Source of the DNA: Aurantimonadaceae bacterium
GTDB taxonomy: Bacteria > Pseudomonadota > Alphaproteobacteria > Rhizobiales > Rhizobiaceae
Assembly: GCA_003232595.1 (NCBI GenBank)
Contig: QIIJ01000223.1
Location: 1 to 6,165 of the forward strand
DNA: 6,165 nucleotides
Direction of reading: 5' to 3'
Shown here: piece after piece, positions 1-6,163 of the stretch
How positions within the stretch are numbered: position 1 is the first letter of the stretch
How the letters are laid out: the number at the start of each line of letters is the position of its first letter
The notes under the pieces: model-generated
The model's input: the letters and a program-made list of their open reading frames with translations, nothing else
Database searches by the model: none
What the model was told of the DNA's origin: nothing
Translations under genes and position numbers: made by a program

Positions 1-66
1 ATCCTGAGCACTGGCTGCACTGAATGCACCGGCAATATTGAAAACAACAAACAACAAAACCCTCAT
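1..66 (-). CDS. N-terminal fragment of an exported protein (signal peptide only)
   Basis: An ATG at 66 opens a frame that stays open for 22 codons to the window edge. The translation starts MRVLLFVVF and continues as a hydrophobic stretch ending in a small-residue A-S-A motif before Q-D, a typical Sec signal peptide with signal peptidase I cleavage after ASA. The start lies 2 nt beyond the TAA stop of the PaaG-like gene (TAA-TC-ATG), which suggests translational coupling and membership of the same operon; no strong Shine-Dalgarno sequence is visible. The mature protein lies outside the window, so its function cannot be assigned. A periplasmic binding protein would be one possibility, but nothing here shows it. 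Confidence 0.6.
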   Translation of the reverse strand, partial: MRVLLFVVFNIAGAFSAASAQD

Positions 67-68
67 GA

Positions 69-827
69 TTACAGCTTTTTGCCGGAAAAGATCGCCGCAC
101 GTTTTTCCAGAAAGGCGGACACACCTTCCAGATAGTCCGATGAACGCCCGGCCTCGCGCTGCAACTTCCTTTCAAGATCAAGCTGTGTATCAAGGCTGTT
201 GGTGGCGGCGGCGTCAAGCGCCTTTTTGGTAAGGGCAATGCTAAACGTCGGTGCTTTGGCAAAATCCCGCATCATTGAGTGCGCTTCATCCATCAGGGCC
301 TCATCATCAACCGCCCGCCAGATCATGCCCCATTGTTCTGCCTGTTCAGCCATCAACGGCATAGCGGTCAAAGCCAGTCCACGAGCCCTCGCCTGCCCCA
401 CAAGACCGATTTTGGCAAAAGCCTGAATAAAGCGGGCGGATTTTGCTGCCAGGACAATATCGCAGGCAAGCGCAATATTTGCACCTGCCCCGGCAGCCAC
501 GCCATTCACAGCACAAACGACAGGCATTTCAAGCGCCCTGATCTGGCGGATCAGCGGGTTGTAATACTCCTCAAGCGTAGCTCCCAGATCAGGATTTTCG
601 CCAGGCATGGCCGGATCGCGGTCGCCAAGATCCTGGCCAGCACAAAACCCCCTGCCTGCACCGGTGATCATAACTGCACGACAGTCCTCGTCATTTGCAA
701 CCTCTTCAAGAGACTCACGCAAGGCAAGATGCAGTGACACATTGAAAGCATTGAGCCTGTCGGGTCGATTAAGGGTCAGCACCCGGTAACCTTCCTGCTT
801 TTCAACCAGCAGAACGTTGTCAGTCAT
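69..827 (-). CDS. PaaG-type enoyl-CoA hydratase/isomerase lacking its catalytic-loop segment
   Basis: This is a 252-residue crotonase-superfamily protein. Residues 61-67 (FCAGQDL) and 108-115 (NGVAAGAG) carry the two oxyanion-hole segments that bind the acyl-CoA thioester. The tail (residues about 225-245, with ETN/TNSLDTQLDLER-like and EGVSAFL motifs) matches the PaaG branch, which isomerises ring-epoxide phenylacetyl-CoA in aerobic phenylacetate degradation; other family members are generic enoyl-CoA hydratases. The ATG at 827 is chosen because GGAGG sits 5 nt upstream; an in-frame TTG at 875 and an ATG at 839 lack this. Oddity: after FAKIGLV (residues 137-143) the protein jumps straight to GQARARG. 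PaaG proteins normally have about 13 more residues there, beginning P-D-x-G-G-T-W, including the catalytic Asp. The frame is kept, consistent with a 39-nt deletion near 396-401. The product may be inactive or altered. It lies 61 nt downstream of the P450 and probably in the same transcript. Confidence 0.85.
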   Translation of the reverse strand: MTDNVLLVEKQEGYRVLTLNRPDRLNAFNVSLHLALRESLEEVANDEDCRAVMITGAGRGFCAGQDLGDRDPAMPGENPDLGATLEEYYNPLIRQIRALEMPVVCAVNGVAAGAGANIALACDIVLAAKSARFIQAFAKIGLVGQARARGLALTAMPLMAEQAEQWGMIWRAVDDEALMDEAHSMMRDFAKAPTFSIALTKKALDAAATNSLDTQLDLERKLQREAGRSSDYLEGVSAFLEKRAAIFSGKKL

Positions 828-832
828 TGCAC

Positions 833-837
833 CCTCC
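833..837 (-). promoter_or_regulatory. Shine-Dalgarno GGAGG fixing the PaaG-like start
   Basis: GGAGG on the minus strand lies 5 nt (GTGCA) before the ATG at 827. It favours this start over the longer in-frame alternatives at 839 and 875. Confidence 0.7.
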
Positions 838-888
838 ATGGTCTTTTTCAGTGCGGACACTGGCACAGGTCGCAATCAGCATCAATTG

Positions 889-2118
889 CTATTGTGCCGC
901 CCGAATGGGCAGATAATCAAAACCCCTGAACCGCGCCCGTCTGGCACGAATGATTGTACCATCAACATGCAATCGGGGATAACGCGCAAATATAGCTGCA
1001 AGCGCTATCCGTGCCTCAATACGCGCCACCGTCAGCCCGGCGCACAGATGCGGCCCCTGGGCAAACGCAAAATGAGGGTTTTTGCCACGGTCGAGCTGAA
1101 ATTCGTCAGGGTTGTCAAATACTGTCGGATCGCGATTTGCCGCGCCGATGCTCAAGGTGATCTGGGTGCCTTGCCCGTAGGTGACGCCATCAATTTCGAA
1201 ATCAGTGGTCGCTTGACGGTTGCCCAGTTGATTAGGGCTTTCCATGCGAAGGATTTCCTCAACCGCTTTGGGCCATAGCGACGGGTTCTCTTTCAGTTGC
1301 TGCAATATCGGAGGTTTTTTTGACAACAACAATATACCACTGGCAATCACATTTGTTGTGGTCTCATGGCCGGCATTGAGCAGGAAAATACAGTTTTGCA
1401 GCAATTCGCGGTGCAAGATACCATCCGGCACCTCGCGGATCAGACGGCTTAAAATGTCATCGTCGCTATCTGTCATCTCTGCCTTGCGCCTTTCCACCAG
1501 TTCTTCGAGATATTCAAGAAATTCCTCAACAGAACGACAACCGAGATCAAACTGAACCTTTGAGATTGCCGGTTCAAGCGCGCCCAGTATTGCCAGCGAC
1601 CAGTCGCGCAATGGCTCACGCCGGTCTTGCGGGATCATCAACAGATCGCCGATAATACGAATAGGGATAAGCGATGAAAAATCCGCCACCGCATCAAATA
1701 TCGAACCCTGCTCAATATCTGCCAGCAATTGATCTACCAGCTCTCGCACCTGCTGTTCCAGCGGTTGCAGTGCACGAGGTGCCAGCGCACCAACAATCGC
1801 CTTCCGCACTCTGGTATGCAGCGGTGGATCATTGAACACAAGGCTGCTGGTATGATGTTCAAACAGCAGGCTGTCGCCAAATGCAGGCTTAAACGCCTTT
1901 TTTTTGTCCGAAGAAAATATAGCTGTATCACGATAGACCCGGCCAAGGTCGCGGTGACGGGTGAGCAGAATTGACCCGTCCGGCATCAACCGCACCGGCG
2001 TCTGTTCTCGTAGCCCGTGATAATACGAAAATGGGTTTTCGTAAAATTCATCCGGCAGATCGCGCAGGTCAAATCCTGCAAGTTCGCGGGTGGTTTTAGC
2101 CTCTATCACAGCGTTCAT
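889..2118 (-). CDS. cytochrome P450 (soluble, bacterial class I type)
   Basis: This is a 409-residue haem-thiolate monooxygenase of normal bacterial length, with no signal peptide or membrane anchor, so cytoplasmic and probably dependent on a separate ferredoxin and reductase that are not in the window. Visible landmarks are: FNDPPLHTRVR at 95-105 (B'/C-helix haem-propionate region); the I-helix oxygen-activation motif AGHETT at 249-254; the K-helix ExxR at Glu288-Arg291; and the haem-binding loop FAQGPHLCAG at 352-361 with Cys359 as thiolate ligand. The first Gly of the usual F-G-x-G loop is Ala353, an accepted but less common variant. The protein shows no sign of deletion. Start: ATG at 2118, with AGGA only 1 nt upstream, a poor ribosome site. 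It is divergent from the CinA-like gene and is the first gene of a unit with the PaaG-like crotonase, suggesting a shared catabolic or biosynthetic step; the substrate is unknown. Confidence 0.93.
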   Translation of the reverse strand: MNAVIEAKTTRELAGFDLRDLPDEFYENPFSYYHGLREQTPVRLMPDGSILLTRHRDLGRVYRDTAIFSSDKKKAFKPAFGDSLLFEHHTSSLVFNDPPLHTRVRKAIVGALAPRALQPLEQQVRELVDQLLADIEQGSIFDAVADFSSLIPIRIIGDLLMIPQDRREPLRDWSLAILGALEPAISKVQFDLGCRSVEEFLEYLEELVERRKAEMTDSDDDILSRLIREVPDGILHRELLQNCIFLLNAGHETTTNVIASGILLLSKKPPILQQLKENPSLWPKAVEEILRMESPNQLGNRQATTDFEIDGVTYGQGTQITLSIGAANRDPTVFDNPDEFQLDRGKNPHFAFAQGPHLCAGLTVARIEARIALAAIFARYPRLHVDGTIIRARRARFRGFDYLPIRAAQ

Positions 2119-2253
2119 GTCCTATGGTTTGCAATGTTGTGCCGGACTGTCAACCGGACACATTCAAACACCTGCCAAAACTTGCGATCGTCAGTAGCAC
2201 CAATGGCAGATATGTGCATAATTGCTGCAGTTGAACTCACCTGCAGGCACCTG
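2119..2253. promoter_or_regulatory. divergent promoter region between P450 and CinA-like genes
   Basis: These 135 nt separate two divergent starts and must hold promoters for both directions unless the plus-strand gene starts earlier (an in-frame ATG exists at 2203). A TTGACA hexamer is present on the minus strand (2153-2148), but the sequence 17 nt beyond it (AAACCA) is a poor -10 and lies too close to the P450 start. CCGGAC occurs twice, at 2142-2147 and 2154-2159. No operator can be named from this. Confidence 0.4.
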
Positions 2254-2997
2254 ATGTCATCTGACAACACTGAAACCGTTACCGCCGCAATGCTGGTCAT
2301 TGGCGATGAGATTTTGTCAGGCCGTACCAGGGACAAAAACATTGGATTTATCGCAGATTACCTGACAGCCATCGGTATAAATCTTGAAGAAGTGCGCATT
2401 GTACCGGATGATGAGGACCGCATTATCGCAGCGGTCAACGCGCTTCGAACAGCCCACACATACGTTTTTACCACCGGCGGCATCGGACCGACCCATGATG
2501 ACATTACAGCTGAAGCGGTTTCAAAAGCCTTTGGGCTGCCTTGCGAATTTCATTCCGAGGCGTTGGCGCTTCTGGCCGCTCATTACAAATCGCGCAATAT
2601 GGAATTCACCGAGGCCCGCAAACGTATGGCGCGTACTCCGCGTGGAGCAAGCCTGATTGACAATCCCATATCCATTGCGCCGGGCTTTCGCATCGAGAAT
2701 GTCCATGTCATGGCGGGCGTGCCGGTGATCATGCAAAAAATGATGGACGCAATCGCACCAACTCTAAAAACCGGGGTGAAACTGCAGTCAGCCACGGTGG
2801 ATTGCCCCTTCGGTGAAGGCACAATCGGAGGGCCGCTGGGTGACATTCAAAAGGATCACCCGGATACAATAATCGGGTCTTATCCAAAATTCAGTGATGG
2901 TAGTTATTCCACCCAGATTGTCATTCGTTCCAGGGATAACGCCGCAATTGAGGCGGCCAGATCTGACGTGGAGGCGATGCTGGCAGGGCTGAACTGA
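2254..2997 (+). CDS. stand-alone molybdopterin-binding-domain protein (CinA N-terminal/MoaB-like)
   Basis: This 247-residue protein matches the MoCF-biosynthesis/molybdopterin-binding fold found in MoaB, Mog and the N-terminal half of CinA (competence/damage-inducible protein A). Hallmarks are IGDEIL at 16-21, TTGGIGPTHDD at 73-83 (the glycine-rich binding loop) and MAGVP at 153-157. The C-terminal nicotinamide-nucleotide amidase domain of full CinA is absent. This short form is common in Alphaproteobacteria and its biochemical role is not well defined, so no symbol is given. The start at ATG 2254 fits the family N-terminus (the TVTAAMLVIGDE region follows immediately). A weak AGG lies 6 nt upstream; the in-frame ATG at 2203 would add 17 unrelated residues. 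The gene is intact, unlike the operon facing it, and its TGA is 7 nt from the permease stop on the opposite strand. Confidence 0.9.
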   Translation: MSSDNTETVTAAMLVIGDEILSGRTRDKNIGFIADYLTAIGINLEEVRIVPDDEDRIIAAVNALRTAHTYVFTTGGIGPTHDDITAEAVSKAFGLPCEFHSEALALLAAHYKSRNMEFTEARKRMARTPRGASLIDNPISIAPGFRIENVHVMAGVPVIMQKMMDAIAPTLKTGVKLQSATVDCPFGEGTIGGPLGDIQKDHPDTIIGSYPKFSDGSYSTQIVIRSRDNAAIEAARSDVEAMLAGLN

Positions 2998-3004
2998 TAG
3001 CTGA

Positions 3005-3814
3005 CTACGCCCGCCAGCGCAGGAAATATTTCTCTGCCCGCCCGATTACCCAGGCAAAGCAGAGACCCAAAACAGAAAGCACCGCTACACCGGCAATCAA
3101 CTGATCCGTCGCAAACAGGCTGCCTGCCAATAATATATAAGCTCCGATGCCAAATTCCGCCCCGATCATTTCTGCCGCCACCAGCAGTATTATGGCAATC
3201 GATGCCGAAATGCGGCAGCCGGACAAAATTGCAGGAAGCGCACCGGGAAAAATGATCTTGCGCACAATCGACGACCAGGAAAGCCCGAAGGATTGTCCCA
3301 TGCGGATAAGATTGCGATCAACATTATCAACCCCGCCATAGGTCGCGATCACAGTTGGAAAGAATGTTCCAAACAGGATAACAGGATTGTTGCGACCTTC
3401 GATCCTTCGCCAATGCCAAACCAGATAATAAACAATGGTAACAGGGCGATTTTCGGGATTGGAAATATGGCTGAAACCAATGGCGACAAACCGGCCCGCG
3501 CCACAGAAGAAAGACCGATTGCAAGTCCGGCAATTATCCCGAGCGCACTGCCGCAGACCCAGCCGATGATCAGCCGTTGCAGCGAAGCGGACAGATGCAC
3601 ATACAGCATGCCGAAAGGCGGTAAATACTTCTGTTGGCGACGGCAAAACAAGCCCGGAGATAAAGCCGGTACGCGACCCAAATTCCCAAAATGCTATGAG
3701 GCCAATAAAAACAAAGGGCGAGATGATGCCGAGTGGTCTGATTTCGAAACTGCCGCCGCGATAGGGGACAGTCTTGATCTCGTCTGCCTGCCCGGAAGAT
3801 TGGTCCTCAGCCAT
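3005..3814 (-). pseudogene. ABC transporter permease (SsuC/TauC type), frame-disrupted twice
   Basis: This is the inner-membrane subunit of a nitrate/sulfonate/taurine-type importer (BPD_transp_1 family). The start ATG at 3814 has GGAG 7 nt upstream and overlaps the ATPase stop by 8 nt (ATGGCTGA), indicating coupling. The N-terminus carries a membrane segment at residues 30-46, then LPSPTEVFTAF to residue 67. There the frame breaks (3613/3614): the homologous reading continues in another frame as GMLYVHLSASLQRL..., with roughly 5-6 residues missing compared with the family. This middle frame runs through several membrane segments to GEGSKVAT, where an exact 8-bp tandem duplication (3372-3387) returns it to the first frame as ILFGTFFPTV. 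The EAA-type loop that docks on the ATPase follows (MGQSFGLSWSSIV to FPGALPAILSG) and the C-terminus reaches the TAG at 3005. Joined, it is about 266 residues, near normal. Translated as is, residues 68-145 would be nonsense, so the product should not work. An assembly error is the alternative. Confidence 0.85.
3372..3387. repeat. perfect 8-bp tandem duplication inside the permease gene
   Basis: AACAGGAT occurs twice back to back (3372-3379 and 3380-3387), i.e. ATCCTGTT-ATCCTGTT in the coding direction. Removing one copy joins GTC GCA ACA ATC CTG TTT GGA ACA, giving V-A-T-I-L-F-G-T, the expected permease sequence. It is therefore most likely a replication-slippage insertion, and it changes the frame by +2. 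Confidence 0.85.
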
Positions 3815-4566
3815 CGATCAACTCCATATCAGCGGCCAGTGCCTCATCACGCATCAGTTCCCATAGTTGCTGCTGTTTTTTGTCGAGCTCCACGATGTGT
3901 TCAGCACGCTGATTAAGCGGAATGTCAATATCAACGACATGTACCCGGTCGCCTTGACAACACAACAATCCGGTGGCCCAGCCGCACAGCCTCGGCAAGA
4001 TTGTGCGTAACATAACAGGCGGTAAAACCCTCATTCATCCAAAGATCAATCAGGTCACCCATCAGCAGTTCACGGGTTTGACTGTCAAGCGCAGACAAAG
4101 GCTCATCCATCAACATGACGGCCGGGCGCACGCTCAGTGCCCGGGCAATGGCAACCCTTTGTTTCATGCCACCGCTAAGCTGCCGTGGCAGGGCATCACC
4201 AAACTCCGCAAGGCCAGTCCGGCGCAGAACATCATCGATAACTCGCCCACGCTCCTTGCTGCCAAGGTCGTGGTCTTCCAGTGCAAGCGAAACATTACCC
4301 TTCACGGTGCGCCAGGGCAGAAGGGCGAAATCCTGAAAAATATAGGTCAACGGATTAAGCGAACCCGGTGGCGGTTCGCCAATTTGTTGCACCTCACCAA
4401 CTTGCGGCTGTTCCAGCCCGCCAATCAAGCGCAGCAGCGTAGATTTTCCGCAGCCTGAAGGCCCGACAATGCAGACAATCTCGCTTTGCCGGATATCAAG
4501 GTCGATATTCTTGAGAACCTGCAATTCCTCATATGCATGGGAAATATTATTTAGACGAAGGTCCAT
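3807..4566 (-). pseudogene. ABC transporter ATPase (SsuB/TauB type), frameshifted near the C-terminus
   Basis: This is the cytoplasmic ATP-hydrolysing subunit. Counting from ATG 4566: Walker A GPSGCGKST at 35-43, Q-loop FQD at 77-79, signature LSGGMKQR at 130-137, Walker B VMLMDEP at 150-156 and the H-loop THN with His188. All nucleotide-binding motifs are intact. The frame breaks after SRRPG (about residue 208, DNA 3944/3945): as written it ends T-C-R-stop at 3931. The expected tail resumes in another frame as VHVVDIDIPLNQR... and ends in the TGA at 3807. Family members usually read RPGRI before this V, so about 8 nt appear to be lost. The truncated 211-residue product would keep the ATPase core but lose about 45 C-terminal residues. 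A TTG at 4587 is also in frame, but ATG 4566 matches the family N-terminus. The stop overlaps the permease start by 8 nt if the frame is restored. Confidence 0.87.
3822..3825 (-). promoter_or_regulatory. Shine-Dalgarno GGAG of the permease gene
   Basis: GGAG lies 7 nt before the ATG at 3814, inside the end of the ATPase reading frame. It supports the overlapping start and translational coupling. Confidence 0.6.
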
Positions 4567-4591
4567 CAGTACCCCGGGAGCATGCAATTAC

Positions 4592-4613
4592 CCCGGCGCA
4601 ATACCACGCCGGG
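4592..4613 (-). other. intercistronic stem-loop between binding-protein and ATPase genes
   Basis: CCCGGCG (4592-4598) and CGCCGGG (4607-4613) form a perfect 7-bp GC-only stem with an 8-nt loop, within the 75-nt gap after the binding-protein stop. No U-tract follows on the transcribed minus strand, so a classical intrinsic terminator is unlikely. Hairpins in this place commonly protect the upstream binding-protein mRNA, so that it is made in excess over the membrane subunits; that role is inferred here. Confidence 0.55.
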
Positions 4614-4641
4614 ACGGTTGCAATCGTTATCTGGCCCGGAC

Positions 4642-5642
4642 CTAATAGGTTTCAACGAAACTCGTATCAACCAGCATGTCCATGGTGATGTCTTTTGATA
4701 CCAGACCCTCGGACTTGAACCAGTCAAGCTGGTCCTTGACATTGGTTGTGTTGAGCTTGGCATTTTTGTTGATGCGCATCGCACCGTTGCGAATGGAAGG
4801 TGCTGCTTTTTCGTAAGGACGGCTTGTATAGACATATTTGTGGATCAGTTTCACCATGTCTTCACCGGCCTGATCGCCAGCTGACTTGTCAACCAGGGCC
4901 GCATTGAAATCATCAGCACCCTTCGAGAATGCTGCAAGAAACTTTTTCACCAGCTCCGTTTTGTTGGCTGCATTATCAGCAGAAGTGAATACGGTGGTGA
5001 CCTGATAATCCGGGATATAGTCGGATATATTACCGATGATTGTCACGGTAGGCCCGTTGGCGAGACCCTTGGCGATGTGTGGCACAATCGACCAGGCGTC
5101 AATCTGGCCGGATTTCAATGCACCAATAATAGCGCCAACTTTCTGCAAAAACCTTCCTTTGCTGCAATCTTGGAAGCCATATACTGAAATGATGATCCTG
5201 CCTGGGTGATGCCATAGGTACGTCCCTTAAGCATGGCAGGCGTGGTGACACCTTCATCAAAAGCTTTTTGCGACACAAGGATCATTTGACCATCAATGCC
5301 CGCCTCTTCGTGCAGCGCACCACCGACAACCTTGATAGCACCCTTTTTGGCAAGGTTGATCAACGCGCCGGAGATCGCGGTAACACCAAAATCCACATCG
5401 CCTGCAGCAATTGCAACAGCCATTGGCTGGGCTGCCTGGAAAAACTTGAATTCAACCTCAAGCCCCTGCTCCTTGAAGTAACCGCGCTCAAAGGCAACAA
5501 AACTGGCTGCATGTGAAGTAAAGCGCAGAGCGCCCACGGTGATTTTTTCCTGCGCAATTGCGCTGCCTGCTGCAAATGTTGATACAGCAATCATGCCGCT
5601 GCATGCCAGTGCTGCAAATTTTCTGCGTGTAATGGAAATCAT
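4642..5642 (-). pseudogene. periplasmic substrate-binding protein (NMT1/SsuA type), frameshifted mid-gene
   Basis: This would capture the ligand for the adjacent ABC importer. The start ATG at 5642 has GGGAG 7 nt upstream; an upstream in-frame start at 5696 is less likely. The N-terminus is a twin-arginine signal: TRRKF followed by a hydrophobic stretch and A-I-A before QEK, suggesting export in folded form. The mature part shows the family pattern: VGALRFTSHAASFVAFERGYF at about 36-56, then GDVDFGV and the GSSFQYMASKI segment. At residue 165 (DNA about 5147-5150, a run of five T in coding sense) the frame breaks into C-R-K and stops after 10 more residues. The homologous reading resumes one frame over as LQKVGAIIGALKSGQIDAW and continues to V-E-T-Y-TAG at 4642. 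Related proteins normally have about 9-10 extra residues before LQKVG, so a short deletion (3n+1 nt) is more likely than a single-base error. The joined length is about 333 residues. The substrate is unknown. Confidence 0.85.
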
Positions 5643-5649
5643 GAATTTT

Positions 5650-5654
5650 CTCCC
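5650..5654 (-). promoter_or_regulatory. Shine-Dalgarno GGGAG of the binding-protein gene
   Basis: GGGAG is 7 nt upstream of ATG 5642. It selects this start, which also places the twin-arginine motif six residues from the N-terminus as expected. Confidence 0.65.
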
Positions 5655-5729
5655 TGTTGTTACAACTATCCGGGTTATTGCCGGTTTTTTGATCAAGACG
5701 TGGCAATTAGAGCAACATCTTTGGCGGTA

Positions 5730-5758
5730 TGCATAGTGAGGCTTATGACCAAAGGCAA
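5730..5758 (-). promoter_or_regulatory. weak candidate promoter for the ABC operon
   Basis: On the minus strand, TTGCCT (5758-5753) and TATGCA (5735-5730) are separated by 17 nt, about 88 nt before the binding-protein ATG. Both hexamers match sigma-70 consensus only in part. Between this and the start lie a TTGATCAA palindrome (5689-5696) and a GTTGT-T-ACAAC palindrome (5656-5666), which could be regulator sites. All of this is pattern matching on single copies. Confidence 0.22.
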
Positions 5759-5942
5759 TGGCAGAGATAATATGCAGACCAACACTTTACCGGGTTGATG
5801 GAATTTGTTGCATGGGATTTTTTCCCATTTTCTCTATTTTTGGCATCCCTTCCCAGCCTTTATGACGAGCCTGTCGATCTGCAGCGTAGGCTTTATGTTT
5901 GATAACCCATTGTTTTTACCTGCTTTGTTCGCCCAACCCTCT

Positions 5943-5967
5943 GCCCTTCGACAGGTTCAGGATGAGG
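5943..5967. repeat. CCTTCGACAGG-type dispersed intergenic repeat
   Basis: The 25-nt stretch contains CCCTTCGACAGG followed by TTCAGGATGAGG. From memory, close variants of this unit (CCTTCGACAGGCTCAGG.TGAGG) recur many times in intergenic DNA of many Alphaproteobacteria and other bacteria. Only one copy is in this window, so repetition cannot be shown here. Confidence 0.45.
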
Positions 5968-6146
5968 AATTCAGAAGATTTGGCCAACCAAATAGTAATT
6001 TTCCAATAAAAATCCTATCCGTATTATTCCTCAATTATGTAGACTGTGTCTATCGCCTCGTGAAACACCGGACCATGGATCGGTCGGGGCGGCGGTGCTC
6101 TTCGGGTGGGCTACGGTAGCTCACTGGGTGATGAACCTCGACGCCC

Positions 6147-6163
6147 GCGTTGCTTTGCAACGC
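6147..6163. other. perfect 7-bp hairpin at the right edge
   Basis: GCGTTGC (6147-6153) and GCAACGC (6157-6163) flank a TTT loop. The stem is perfect and sits in a GC-rich segment unlike the preceding 240 nt. It could be part of a terminator of a gene beyond the edge, or of a REP-like repeat; the window ends 2 nt later, so a following T-run cannot be checked. Confidence 0.5.

Noticed and set aside
279..737. 152-residue plus-strand frame
   Set aside because: Lies antisense to the well-supported PaaG-like gene; composition is typical of a shadow frame.
828..875. Longer N-terminus of the PaaG-like protein from TTG 875 or ATG 839
   Set aside because: GGAGG is placed correctly only for ATG 827, where the family N-terminus also begins.
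2118..2153. Sigma-70 promoter with perfect TTGACA at 2153-2148 for the P450
   Set aside because: The position 17 nt beyond has no -10 resemblance and would put the transcript start at the ATG itself.
2017..2253. N-terminal extension of the CinA-like protein back to 2017 or 2203
   Set aside because: It would overlap the P450 gene or add residues unrelated to the family; ATG 2254 fits the conserved start.
2990..3010. Bidirectional terminator between the convergent CinA-like and permease genes
   Set aside because: Only 7 nt separate the stops and no stem-loop or T-run is visible.
3388..3612. Permease middle frame as a separate small gene
   Set aside because: It aligns as the continuous middle of the permease between two lesions and has no start signal of its own.
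3293..3916. 207-residue plus-strand frame
   Set aside because: Antisense to the permease and ATPase tail, whose protein continuity is clear; no ribosome site or family motif.
5805..6119. 104-residue plus-strand open frame in the right-hand gene-free region
   Set aside because: No Shine-Dalgarno sequence, no recognisable domain; it spans the CCTTCGACAGG repeat and an abrupt GC change, so it is probably chance.
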